Below, in pieces: positions 53,208 through 61,699 of a stretch of DNA of 64,000 nt. Made by a program: the position numbers and the translations under genes. The notes beneath the pieces were generated by a model. The model saw only the letters and a list, made by a program, of their open reading frames with translations. It was not told the origin of the DNA and searched no databases. The stretch's first letter is position 1. Each line of letters starts with the position of its first letter. Location: positions 23,912-87,911 of the forward strand of contig CALKHR010000008.1 of NCBI GenBank assembly GCA_937988885.1. The letters run 5' to 3'. This DNA is from an uncultured Roseiflexaceae bacterium. GTDB lineage: Bacteria > Chloroflexota > Chloroflexia > Chloroflexales > Roseiflexaceae.

Positions 53208-53233
53208 ACAAGGGGATGCGCGCATCCCCTTGT
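53208..53233. terminator. 26-bp perfect palindrome between binding-protein and permease genes
   Basis: ACAAGGGGATGCG (53208-53220) is followed directly by its exact complement (53221-53233). As RNA it would fold to a tight stem with a minimal loop, without a T tract, and may set the ratio of binding protein to permease. Confidence 0.65.
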
Positions 53234-53256
53234 CCCCTCGATTCAAGGGCAGAACT

Positions 53257-54198
53257 ATGGCAACAATACGTACTAACGCCCAATCACCGACTAGGCTGCG
53301 CAACCGTTGGTTGAATCTTCGAGGCCTCAGTAATTGGGTGTTTCTACTGCCGATGATGTTCTTCTTCATCGGTTACCTGGCCTACCCAATCATCCGCGTG
53401 TTGTGGATCAGCTTCACCGATTACCGTTATTTGCGCAATGAGCCGGCGAATTGGGTTGGTCTCGAAAATTACCGCAACGCCATCGTCGACCCGCTTCTCC
53501 ATAGCGGCCTGTTACGTGCGCTTGAATTCACGCTGATGTTTCTGCCGGGCACGATTCTGTTGCCATTGTTACTGGCCGTGCTGATCGATCGAGTCACACA
53601 TCCGCGCTTGGCAAGCATTTATCGCGTGATCCTGCTCGTGCCTGCGGTCATCCCGGGCGCGATGATCTTCGTGCTCTGGAAGTGGTTGTACAACTTTCAG
53701 ATCGGCCCAATCAACGTCATCCTCGTACAATTGGGTCTGTTTACCGAGCAGACCGCCCCGCAATGGCTCGGCGGCACATCGCTGACCTTGCCCGCTGTGG
53801 CCGCGTTCGAGGTGTGGTGGGGCCTCGGCTACCATACGATGTTCTTCCTGGCTGGACTCGCCGCCATTCCTAAAGATTTGAACGAGGCCGCTCGCATCGA
53901 CGGTGCGAATGAGTGGCAGTTGTTCTGGCATGTGACCATCCCCCGCTTGTTGCCCATCCTCTCGATCCTGGTGGTGCTGCGCTTCGGCTCGGCGATGGCG
54001 CTGATCGAGGAGTTCCTGATCTTCGGTGGCTTCAACCGCGCATCACCCACCTACACGTGGACGATGTATATGTACGAGATGGCCTTCAAGACGGGCGATT
54101 GGTTACAGGGCTACGCTGCCGCGATCGGCTGGATCGGCACGATGGCCATGATGATCGTTGTGGCGGGACTTCTGTATCTGTTCCGTTCGCGCGACTAA
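53257..54198 (+). CDS. MalF/UgpA-type sugar ABC permease
   Basis: The ATG at 53257 gives 313 residues; an upstream frame to 53230 runs through the intergenic palindrome. About six membrane helices are present, for example WVFLLPMMFFFIGYLAYPII and LEFTLMFLPGTILLPLLLAV. The EAA loop is DLNEAARIDGANEWQLFWHV followed by TIPRLLPILSILV. It forms a heterodimer with the next permease. The ribosome site (AAGGGCAG) is weak. Confidence 0.92.
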   Translation: MATIRTNAQSPTRLRNRWLNLRGLSNWVFLLPMMFFFIGYLAYPIIRVLWISFTDYRYLRNEPANWVGLENYRNAIVDPLLHSGLLRALEFTLMFLPGTILLPLLLAVLIDRVTHPRLASIYRVILLVPAVIPGAMIFVLWKWLYNFQIGPINVILVQLGLFTEQTAPQWLGGTSLTLPAVAAFEVWWGLGYHTMFFLAGLAAIPKDLNEAARIDGANEWQLFWHVTIPRLLPILSILVVLRFGSAMALIEEFLIFGGFNRASPTYTWTMYMYEMAFKTGDWLQGYAAAIGWIGTMAMMIVVAGLLYLFRSRD

Positions 54199-54213
54199 TT
54201 CAGGAGCACTGCT

Positions 54214-55077
54214 ATGACCACAACGTCTCTGTCGCAACCGCGCCGCAAGCGCGTGAGCAAAGGCACTATTATGCGGCATGTGGTGATCAACTTCTTTATG
54301 CTGATCATTATCCTGCCGCTGGCCTGGGTGCTGCTGCTGTCGGTCAAATCGATCCCCGATGCCTACTCTGGCGCGCTCTGGCCCGAAAACTTCGATTTCA
54401 CGCACTATAGCTACGTGCTCTCGAAGATTCAGACGTTGCCGCAAAACCTGTGGAACAGTATCTACGTCACTATCTCCACCGTCATCATCACCACGTTCTG
54501 CGCGATCCTTGCTGGCTATGCGCTGGTGCACGTGCGCCTACCCGGTCGCGCGGCGGTCATCCTGCTGCTGACGGCGTCGCTGTTCTTCCCAACCCGCATC
54601 GTCTCGTTGATCGCTGTGTTTGAGATCCAGAGCCAACTCAACCTGATCAACAAGACCTACGGCCTGATTCTGCCGTATGTGACCATCAACCTGGCGATCA
54701 GCGTGCTGATTATGCGCGGTATCTTCGAGCAGATCCCGCACGAACTGGTGGAAGCGAGCTTGATCGACGGCAGCGGCCCGTGGCGCACGTTGTTCCAAGT
54801 GCTGCTGCCGCTCGTGTCGAACGGCATCGTGGTGGTGGCGATCGTGAACTTCGTCTCGGCTTGGGGCGAGTACCTGCTGGCCGCGACGCTGACCAACGAC
54901 CAGAGCGTGCGCACCATGCCGGTGGTGCTGGCGAGCGCCGCTGGTGGTATGGGGCAGTGGGCTTGGCCGCGCATCGCCGCCGTGTATGTGATCGTCGTCG
55001 CGCCCGGCATCGCGATCTTCGCGCTGCTGCAACGCCTGTACCTCAAGGGCCTCACCGAAGGCGCTGTGAAGATGTAG
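54214..55077 (+). CDS. MalG/UgpE-type sugar ABC permease
   Basis: The 287-residue product has about six helices, starting VINFFMLIIILPLAWVLLLS, and the EAA loop IPHELVEASLIDGSGPWRTL followed by FQVLLPLVSNGIV. The C-terminal segment (RLYLKGLTEGAVK) is the usual MalG end, which reaches the ATPase. CAGGAG precedes the ATG, 15 nt after the previous stop. With the binding protein and first permease it makes a sugar importer lacking a local ATPase. Confidence 0.93.
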   Translation: MTTTSLSQPRRKRVSKGTIMRHVVINFFMLIIILPLAWVLLLSVKSIPDAYSGALWPENFDFTHYSYVLSKIQTLPQNLWNSIYVTISTVIITTFCAILAGYALVHVRLPGRAAVILLLTASLFFPTRIVSLIAVFEIQSQLNLINKTYGLILPYVTINLAISVLIMRGIFEQIPHELVEASLIDGSGPWRTLFQVLLPLVSNGIVVVAIVNFVSAWGEYLLAATLTNDQSVRTMPVVLASAAGGMGQWAWPRIAAVYVIVVAPGIAIFALLQRLYLKGLTEGAVKM

Positions 55078-55106
55078 GTTTGGCATAGACCCTTAACGAG
55101 AGAACC

Positions 55107-56102
55107 ATGACTAAAACTATTCGCGTAGGCATTGCAGGTGCGGGCTTCATTGGCGCAGTCCATGCACGAGCCTACCGCCAGATCCCAGGTGTCGAGATCG
55201 TCGGCATCGCTGACCCCATTGAGGAGAAGGCCGCGCCGCTGGCCAAAGAGACCGAGAGCCGCGTCTTCCGCAACTACGACGAGTTATTGGCCGCTGGTAT
55301 CGATGTGCTCAACATCTGCCTGCCGCCACAACTGCACCTCGCCGCCGCGCAGGCCGCCGCCAACGCTGGGACGCACGTGCTGATGGAGAAGCCTATCGCG
55401 CGCACTGTGGAGGAGGCCGACGAGATGATCGCGGTCTGCGAGCGAGCCGGCGTGTACCTGATGACGGGCTTCACGCACCACTTCTACCCCGAGATGCGCG
55501 AGGCTAAGCGCCTGATCGATTCGGGCGCGATCGGCACGCCTCGCACCGCGCTCGATGCGATGTCGATCAGCTATGCGGGTGTGCTGCCCTGGTACCGCGA
55601 TCGCTCGATCGCGGGTGGCGGTGTCTTTATGTGCAACGCCGTTCACGGCTTCGACCGCGTGAGTTGGGTGCTGGGCCAGCGCATCACCGCTGTGGCCGCG
55701 ATGGTGGAACCAACCACAGGCAATCAGGGCGAAGATTATGGCTCGGCGCTGGCCCGCTTCGATGGCGGCGCGCAGGGCACCTTCTTCCAGCACTGGGGGC
55801 CGCATCAGACTGTGATGTGCGATATGCAGATCTTCGGCGATGAGGGCATGGTGCACGTGCGCTCCTGGGACTCGGTCGAGTTGCTGGCCAACGGCAAGCG
55901 CACCATCCAACGCTTCTACGACCCCACCAGCGACTTCCCCAGCCGCACGCTGCGCGGTATGGTCGCTGAATTGACTGAAATGGTCGAAGCGGTGCGCGAG
56001 GGTCGCCAACCCGATCCCGCTGGTGATGCCGGGCGCACCTCGGTAGCCCTGGTGCGCGCCGTCTACGAAGCCGCCGAGCGCGGCGTGTGGATCACGCTCT
56101 AA
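55107..56102 (+). CDS. Gfo/Idh/MocA-family dehydrogenase 5 (ROK cluster)
   Basis: The 331-residue product begins with a regular Rossmann motif (IRVGIAGAGFIGAVHARAYR) and the Lys motif VLMEKPIARTV. The C-terminal domain carries AGGGVFMCNAVHGFDRVSWV, with a His in the D-x3-H-like region. It lies 29 nt after the MalG gene, with ACGAGAG upstream of the ATG, so it is part of the transporter operon. It probably oxidises the imported sugar or a derivative; a lactone product would suit the SMP-30-type lactonase gene downstream. Confidence 0.92.
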   Translation: MTKTIRVGIAGAGFIGAVHARAYRQIPGVEIVGIADPIEEKAAPLAKETESRVFRNYDELLAAGIDVLNICLPPQLHLAAAQAAANAGTHVLMEKPIARTVEEADEMIAVCERAGVYLMTGFTHHFYPEMREAKRLIDSGAIGTPRTALDAMSISYAGVLPWYRDRSIAGGGVFMCNAVHGFDRVSWVLGQRITAVAAMVEPTTGNQGEDYGSALARFDGGAQGTFFQHWGPHQTVMCDMQIFGDEGMVHVRSWDSVELLANGKRTIQRFYDPTSDFPSRTLRGMVAELTEMVEAVREGRQPDPAGDAGRTSVALVRAVYEAAERGVWITL

Positions 56103-56320
56103 CATTGGTCGCCTGCCCGTTGCGCATCGGCTTCGGGCGGGCGCTCGCCTTCACCTTCGCCGCAGCAGGCTGCCCGCAGCAGGCAACCCGCATCCCGCCG
56201 CTCGCAGCCCGCCTCACCAGGAACGCCACCAACTCGGCACACCCACCAGCGGGCCAGCGGCCTAGAATCAAACGCCTTGCAGCATCGGCGTACGATGCCA
56301 ATTGATACGGAGCCGTAGCA

Positions 56321-57211
56321 ATGATCAATCCGATTCCCGATGATGCGCGCCTTGAGCGCCTATTCGACGGATGCACCTTCGCGGAGGGCCCAGCCGCCGA
56401 CGCCGAGGGCAACGTCTTCTTCTCCGATTGCCCGAACAACCGTATTATGGTCTACCGCACCGATGGCACCACCTCGGTCTGGAAGCAGCCGAGCAACCGC
56501 GCCAACGGCATGAACTTCGACTCGCAGGGGCGGCTCATCACCTGCTGCACGGGTGGCCTGACCTACCCGGGAGGCTCGCGCTCCGTCGAGCGCCACGAGC
56601 CGGATGGCAGCATCACCGTGCTCGCCTCGCACTACAACGGTAAACCGCTCAACTCGCCCAATGACCTGTGCTTCGATAACGAGGGTCGCATCTACTTCAC
56701 CGACCCGCGTTACGGCGACGCCTCCGACATCGAGCAGGACTGCATGGCGGTCTATCGCATCGAGCACGATGGCTCGCTCACCCGCGTGATCGACGATATG
56801 GAGACGCCCAACGGCATCCTGATCAGCGCCGACAACCGCTCCCTCTACGTGGTCGATCACAACCCGGCCCCTGGCGGCGCACGCACGCTCGTGGCCTACG
56901 ATATCGACAGCGCGGGCAACTGCAAGCGCCGAGGTATTTTGCACGATTTCGGCACGGGCTACGGCGGCGACGGCATGGTGCTCGACGTGGAGGGCAACAT
57001 CTACCTGACGGCGGGCGAGGGCGAAGCCGCTGGCGTCTACATCTTCAACCCCGAAGGCAAGCAGCTCGGCTTCATCCACACGCCCGAGATCGCCGGAAAC
57101 TGCACGTTCGGCGGGGAGGATATGCGCACGCTCTACATCGCCGCATCGACCTCGCTCTACCGCATCCGGCTCGCCATCCCGGGGCACGTTCACTACCCGA
57201 AGATCGCCTAA
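56321..57211 (+). CDS. SMP-30/gluconolactonase-like protein
   Basis: This 296-residue product is a six-bladed propeller of the SMP-30/Gnl/LRE family, which opens sugar lactones with a divalent metal. Visible features are FDGCTFAEGPAADAEGNVFF with SDCPNNRIM (Glu metal ligand in EGP), KPLNSPNDLCFDNEGRIYFT with DPRYG (Asn-Asp ligand), METPNGILISADNRSLYVVD, and GGDGMVLDVEGNIYLT. It lies 218 nt after the dehydrogenase; the gap holds only a short stem (GCATCG-GCGTA-CGATGC, 56282-56298). Together with the dehydrogenase it suggests an oxidise-then-hydrolyse route to a sugar acid. Confidence 0.92.
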   Translation: MINPIPDDARLERLFDGCTFAEGPAADAEGNVFFSDCPNNRIMVYRTDGTTSVWKQPSNRANGMNFDSQGRLITCCTGGLTYPGGSRSVERHEPDGSITVLASHYNGKPLNSPNDLCFDNEGRIYFTDPRYGDASDIEQDCMAVYRIEHDGSLTRVIDDMETPNGILISADNRSLYVVDHNPAPGGARTLVAYDIDSAGNCKRRGILHDFGTGYGGDGMVLDVEGNIYLTAGEGEAAGVYIFNPEGKQLGFIHTPEIAGNCTFGGEDMRTLYIAASTSLYRIRLAIPGHVHYPKIA

Positions 57212-57229
57212 CGCCAGAAGGAGCACGCC

Positions 57230-57970
57230 ATGACCCCTCGTTCGTCGCTCGTCATCGAAGTTTGCGTTGGCACCGTCGATTCTGCGCTGGCCGCCCAAGA
57301 GGGCGGCGCGAACCGCGTCGAACTGTGCGACAACCTGCTCGAAGGCGGCACCACACCCAGCGCAGGCGCGATCGCCCTGGCCCGCAAGCACCTCAGCATC
57401 GACATGAACGTGATTATTCGGCCTCGGGGCGGCGATTTCTACTACAGCGACCTGGAATTCGCGATTATGCAACACGATATCGAGGTCGCAAAGCAGCACG
57501 GAGCCAACGGCGTCGTGATCGGCCTGCTGACCGCCGACGGCGACATCGATGTGGAGCGCACCCGCACGCTGGTCGAGCAGGCCCGCCCGCTCAGCGTGAC
57601 CTTCCACCGCGCCTTCGACATGACCCGCGACCCGTTCGCCGCGCTCGAAACCCTGATCGACCTGGGCATCGACCGCGTGCTGACCACCGGGCAGGAGGAT
57701 TCGGTGATCGAAGGACTCGATCTGGTCGCCGAACTGGTGGAGCGAGCCGCCGGGCGCATTATCGTGATGCCGGGCGGCGGCAACGAGCGCAACATGGCTA
57801 AGATTGTTGAGCGCACGGGCGCCAAAGAGGTACACGTCACGGGCACCACTGTGCTCGACAGCCCGATGCGCTTCCGCAGAACGCACGTCTTTATGAGCGG
57901 CGGACTGCACGTGCCCGAATACAGCCGCGAGATCACCGATCCGGCCCGTATTCGGCAGATACGCGGCTAA
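57230..57970 (+). CDS. cutC: CutC-family protein
   Basis: The 246-residue product is a TIM barrel of the CutC family: LVIEVCVGTVDSALAAQEGG, then ANRVELCDNLLEGGTTPSAG, MNVIIRPRGGDFYYSDLEFA, GANGVVIGLLTADGDIDVER, VTFHRAFDMTRDPFAALETL and DRVLTTGQEDSVIEGLDLVA. The family is called copper homeostasis protein, but its biochemical activity is not settled. Here it lies 18 nt after a lactonase gene inside a sugar operon, with AAGGAG before the ATG. That context points to a role as a sugar-related enzyme, for example an aldolase or isomerase. The Cys residues of the supposed copper site are few. Confidence 0.93.
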   Translation: MTPRSSLVIEVCVGTVDSALAAQEGGANRVELCDNLLEGGTTPSAGAIALARKHLSIDMNVIIRPRGGDFYYSDLEFAIMQHDIEVAKQHGANGVVIGLLTADGDIDVERTRTLVEQARPLSVTFHRAFDMTRDPFAALETLIDLGIDRVLTTGQEDSVIEGLDLVAELVERAAGRIIVMPGGGNERNMAKIVERTGAKEVHVTGTTVLDSPMRFRRTHVFMSGGLHVPEYSREITDPARIRQIRG

Positions 57971-58063
57971 TCAACATTGAGGCGCACGCAGCATCAACCT
58001 AGCGTAGGAACTTCGCCCATGCGCTAGGTCTCAGATTTCGAACAAACAAGGTACATAGACAGT

Positions 58064-59203
58064 ATGCAAATCGAACAATCCGACCTGATCACCTGGCTGC
58101 AACGCCTCGTACAGATCCCTAGCGTCTCGCCCGACCAAGCCGGACCGCGCGCGGGCGAACCGGGCGAAGCACGCATCGCCGCCGCCATCGCAGAATGGTT
58201 CCGCCAACTGGGCGCCGACGAAGTCGTTGTTGAAGATGTACACCCGGGCCGCCCGAACGTTTACGGCATCTGGAAGGGGCGCAGCGACCGCTGGGCTGCG
58301 CTCGATGTGCATATGGACACCGTGAGCGTCGAGCAGGTGCCGGGCGACCCGTTCAGCGGCGAACTGCGCGATGGTCGCATCCACGGGCGCGGCTCGGTCG
58401 ATACCAAAGCGAGCCTGGGCGTGGCGCTGGCCATGCTCGAAACGATGCAGCGCAACGGCATCCAACCGCAGGCCAACCTGCTGATCGCCGCCACCGCCGA
58501 CGAGGAATCGATGGCGACGGGCGCTCCAGCCTTCGCCGCGTGGGTGCGTCGCCGAGGCATCGCGCTCGACCAACTGATGGTGGCCGAGCCGACGCTCTGC
58601 CAAGCTGTGTACGGCCACAAAGGGCTGGTGCGCCACCATTATCACATCAGCGGCGTCTCGGCGCATAGCTCGCAGCCGCACCTGGGCAAGAACGCCATCA
58701 TTGCCGCCTCGCACCTCGCGCTCGCCTTCGAGGCCGAGCACCAGCGCCTGCAGAGCCTGCCGCCCGCCACCGAACTCGGCGCGCCCACGCTCACCGTCAC
58801 GATGATCAACGGCGGGCGCGGCCTGAATGTGGTGCCCGACAGCGTCACGCTCTCCATCGATCGGCGAGTCGTCGCGGGCGAAACGACCGCACAAGTCGCC
58901 GCCGACCTGATCGCGCTGGCGCAACGGGCCTGCCCGCTGCCGTTCGAGGTCGAAACCATCCTGCAACTCGAAGCCTTTTACCAATCGCCGGATACGCCGT
59001 GGCTGCGCCAACTGGCCGAATGGGCGGAAGTCGAGCCGACCGTCGCGCCCTACGGCACCAACGCCTTCGCCTACGGCGGCCTGGCCCGCGAATGCGTGGT
59101 GCTCGGCCCAGGCTCGATCGCCCAGGCGCACGGCCTCGACGAATGGGTCGAAGTCAGCGAACTCGTCCGGCTCGCCGATATCTACCAGCGCTGGTGGCTC
59201 TAA
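58064..59203 (+). CDS. M20-family metallohydrolase
   Basis: The 379-residue product is an ArgE/DapE/CPG2-type zinc enzyme that removes an acyl or peptide group from an amine. The metal sites are visible: AALDVHMDTVSVEQVPGDPF (His and Asp), GRGSVDTKASLGVALAMLET (bridging Asp) and LIAATADEESMATGAPAF (Glu-Glu). The dimerisation domain begins GLVRHHYHISGVSAHSSQPH. In this cluster it may deacetylate or deacylate an amino sugar or an amino-acid conjugate. It starts 93 nt after cutC without a strong ribosome site, and ends 12 nt before the next gene. Confidence 0.9.
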   Translation: MQIEQSDLITWLQRLVQIPSVSPDQAGPRAGEPGEARIAAAIAEWFRQLGADEVVVEDVHPGRPNVYGIWKGRSDRWAALDVHMDTVSVEQVPGDPFSGELRDGRIHGRGSVDTKASLGVALAMLETMQRNGIQPQANLLIAATADEESMATGAPAFAAWVRRRGIALDQLMVAEPTLCQAVYGHKGLVRHHYHISGVSAHSSQPHLGKNAIIAASHLALAFEAEHQRLQSLPPATELGAPTLTVTMINGGRGLNVVPDSVTLSIDRRVVAGETTAQVAADLIALAQRACPLPFEVETILQLEAFYQSPDTPWLRQLAEWAEVEPTVAPYGTNAFAYGGLARECVVLGPGSIAQAHGLDEWVEVSELVRLADIYQRWWL

Positions 59204-59215
59204 AGAGGAAACGTT

Positions 59216-60175
59216 ATGCAACCCGTTCGTATCGGAGTCGTGGGACTCGGCAACTTCGGACAACTGCACGCCCGCACCATCGCGGGCCTTGCGGAGGCTG
59301 AACTCGTCGCGCTTGTGGACCGCAGCGCCGAGCGCCGCGACGCACTCCATCAACAACTTGGCGCACCAGCCTGGGCCGATCTCGCCAGCGCGCTCGACGC
59401 CGTTGAGGCCGACGCTTGGGTGGTCGCCACGCAAACCGACACGCATATCGAGTTGGCCGAGCAGATCCTGAGGCGTGGCGCGAGTGTTTTGATCGAAAAA
59501 CCGCTCTCCCAAACGCTCGCCAGCGCCGAACGGCTGGCCCCACTGGTCGCTCCCGAATCGCGCAACCTGATGCTCGGTCACATCCTGCTGTTCAGCAACG
59601 AGGTGCGCACTCTGCTGGCCGAAGTGGCCAAACACGGCTCGCTGGCCTACTTCCACGCTGTGCGCCACCGCCCCACCACCACCGCCGATCTGTTCGCAGG
59701 CGAATCGCCCATGCGGCTGCTGATGGTGCACGACCTGTACGTGGCCCTGGCGATGATGGGTGGCGCGGAGCCGGAGCAGATTCGCGGCGAACTGCGCCCG
59801 CGCCCGGGCGGCGGCACCGACCTCGCGATCGCCGAACTGCGCTGGCCCGGCAACGTCTGGGGCACCTTCACCGCCTCGTTCCTCACCCCGCCCGGAATGA
59901 GCGGCGAAGGGTTCGACCGTTTCGAAGTGTTCGGGCAGGGCTGGGCCGCGCGGCTGGAGAACAACCCGCGCCCGCTGACCGTCTGGCATGATCGGGCCAC
60001 CTGGCCGCTGCTGCTCGACATCAACGCCGACCCGCAGGCCCCCAGCGGCTGGCTGGCCGAAGAACTGCGGCACTTCTGCCGAGTCGTGCGGGGCAAAGCG
60101 AGCGTTCCGTTCGGCGCGCGCTACGCCGACGGCCTGCAAATTATGCGCTGGCTCGATCTGCTGGAACAGAACTAA
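59216..60175 (+). CDS. Gfo/Idh/MocA-family dehydrogenase 6 (ROK cluster)
   Basis: The 319-residue product has the Rossmann motif VRIGVVGLGNFGQLHARTIA and the Lys motif VLIEKPLSQTL. The C-terminal part has SPMRLLMVHDLYVALAMMGG, where MVHD takes the place of the more usual D-x3-H, and it is shorter than most family members. AAAGAGGAAACG precedes the ATG, 12 nt after the M20 gene. A downstream gap of about 380 nt with repeats separates it from the class V PLP enzyme gene. Confidence 0.9.
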   Translation: MQPVRIGVVGLGNFGQLHARTIAGLAEAELVALVDRSAERRDALHQQLGAPAWADLASALDAVEADAWVVATQTDTHIELAEQILRRGASVLIEKPLSQTLASAERLAPLVAPESRNLMLGHILLFSNEVRTLLAEVAKHGSLAYFHAVRHRPTTTADLFAGESPMRLLMVHDLYVALAMMGGAEPEQIRGELRPRPGGGTDLAIAELRWPGNVWGTFTASFLTPPGMSGEGFDRFEVFGQGWAARLENNPRPLTVWHDRATWPLLLDINADPQAPSGWLAEELRHFCRVVRGKASVPFGARYADGLQIMRWLDLLEQN

Positions 60176-60212
60176 GTGCGAATACAGCGTTAAACAAGCA
60201 CGTTGCAATCTC

Positions 60213-60335
60213 CATTGTCATTCCGAACAAGCCGCTAGGCGACGTGAGGAATCTCATCGTTCTGCATTGTCATAGGCGATGAGATCTCTCTCTTCGTTCG
60301 AGATGACAATGCTTTTCGTTGATAGCGAATGAACA
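60213..60335. repeat. Copy of the dispersed TGTCAT repeat
   Basis: Starts with ATTGTCATTCCGAACAAGCC, includes GACGTGAGGAATCTCATCGT, ends CGTTCGAGATGACAATGCTT. It matches the degenerate copy at 19200-19345 over most of its length. The gap 60176-60559 holds no gene. Confidence 0.8.
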
Positions 60336-60410
60336 ACCCGAGCAAAGCGGCACAAACGTTGAACAACGCGCTTCCACACTTCAACTAACACCAGAATCAC
60401 CAGGGAAAGT

Positions 60411-60447
60411 TGTATCAATGCGCTGCGCGTAGCAGCGCATTGATACA
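60411..60447. repeat. 16-bp perfect hairpin, palindromic repeat family
   Basis: TGTATCAATGCGCTGC (60411-60426), loop GCGTA, exact complement at 60432-60447. It shares its core with the hairpin at 13772-13800. Sixteen nt downstream begins a stretch (60463-60492) also found at 19376-19405. Confidence 0.8.
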
Positions 60448-60559
60448 ACATAAAATAGGAAATACATTGCTGCCGCAGGCTAAAACAGCTTTACAATCAT
60501 CGCAGTCCAACCAAAACAACAACGGCATCATCCGCCGAAACGCCTCAATGAGGAGACCC

Positions 60560-61699
60560 ATGCTGAATACCGAAGACCGCCTGCGCGATTTCCCCTCGCT
60601 GGCAGGCATGACCTACCTCAACACCGCCGCCGAAGGCATCCCGCCGCTCGCCGTCGGGGCCGCGCTCACCCAATACTTTCACGACCACCAACTCGGCATG
60701 GACGGGCGCGACCGCCATCACCCGCAACTGGCCGCTGCCAAAGCGCTCACCGCTGAACTCTTCGGCCTGACTGCCGACGAGGTCGCGATCTGCTCGTGCA
60801 GTTCCGAAGCCTACAACCTGCTGGCGCTGGCCCTGCGGCTGCAGCCCGGCGACGAGGTTATCATCAACGACCTGGACTTCCCCGCCGGAGCCACGCCCTG
60901 GCTCCAACCGAGCAACCCAGCCACCACCAAAATCTGGGCCTCGCGCAACGGCGCCCTACACGTCGAGGATCTGATCCCGCTGCTCAGCCCTCGCACGCGG
61001 CTCATCACCAGTTCGCTGGTCAGCTTCTACAACGGCTACATGATCCCGCTGCCCGCCGTCGTTGAAGCGGTGCGCCAACACAGCAACGCCCTGTTCGCGC
61101 TCGACGTGACCCAAGCGCTCGGGCGCATCCCGCTCGACCTGAGCGGCGTCGATGTGGTGATCAGCAGCACGCACAAATGGATCCTCGCCAGCCACGGCGG
61201 CGGTTTGGTCGGCATCCGCAGCGAGCGGGCTGCCGAACTCACATCGCCAGCGGGCGGCTGGTTCAACCTGAAAACCCAAGTGCCGCTGGGGCCAGGCCGC
61301 CTCGATCCCGTCGAGAGCCTGCCCGGAGCCGCCAGTTTCGCCGTCGGCATGCCCAACTTCCCGGCGATCTACGCCATTCGCGCCGCGCTGGAGTACATCA
61401 CCAACATCGGCGTCGCAGCCATCGACCAAGCCGCCGCCCCGCTCGTGCGGCGCTGCCTCGACGGCCTGCAGCAACTGCCGATCGAACTGCTCACCCCACC
61501 CGATCCGGCCAACATCGCGGGCATCCTCGCCTTCAAACATCCAGCGATGGAGCGCATCCACCAGCGCCTGCGGGAGGCCAACATCCACGTGATGAGCCAC
61601 GCCGGGCGCCTACGGATCGCCATCCACGGCTACAACACTCAGGCCGATATCGATCATCTGCTGACCACACTCGAACAGGTGCTCCATGACGTACAGTAA
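60560..61699 (+). CDS. Class V aminotransferase-fold PLP enzyme
   Basis: I chose the ATG at 60560, which has AGGAG at 60550-60554; the in-frame ATG at 60548 overlaps that site. The 379-residue product belongs to the NifS/isopenicillin N epimerase-like group. It has MTYLNTAAEGIPPLAVGAAL, the phosphate-binding CSCSSEAYNLLALALRL, Asp182 (ALFALDVTQALGRIPLDLSG) and the PLP Lys206 in VISSTHKWILASHGGG. It may remove or exchange an amino group, a cysteine sulfur or carry out a lyase step; the substrate cannot be told. It overlaps the next gene by 14 nt, so both are co-translated. Confidence 0.9.
   Translation: MLNTEDRLRDFPSLAGMTYLNTAAEGIPPLAVGAALTQYFHDHQLGMDGRDRHHPQLAAAKALTAELFGLTADEVAICSCSSEAYNLLALALRLQPGDEVIINDLDFPAGATPWLQPSNPATTKIWASRNGALHVEDLIPLLSPRTRLITSSLVSFYNGYMIPLPAVVEAVRQHSNALFALDVTQALGRIPLDLSGVDVVISSTHKWILASHGGGLVGIRSERAAELTSPAGGWFNLKTQVPLGPGRLDPVESLPGAASFAVGMPNFPAIYAIRAALEYITNIGVAAIDQAAAPLVRRCLDGLQQLPIELLTPPDPANIAGILAFKHPAMERIHQRLREANIHVMSHAGRLRIAIHGYNTQADIDHLLTTLEQVLHDVQ

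Noticed and set aside
56087..56305. 72-codon frame between dehydrogenase 5 and the lactonase gene
   Set aside because: It overlaps the dehydrogenase end, is Ala/Pro/Arg-rich and lacks a ribosome site.
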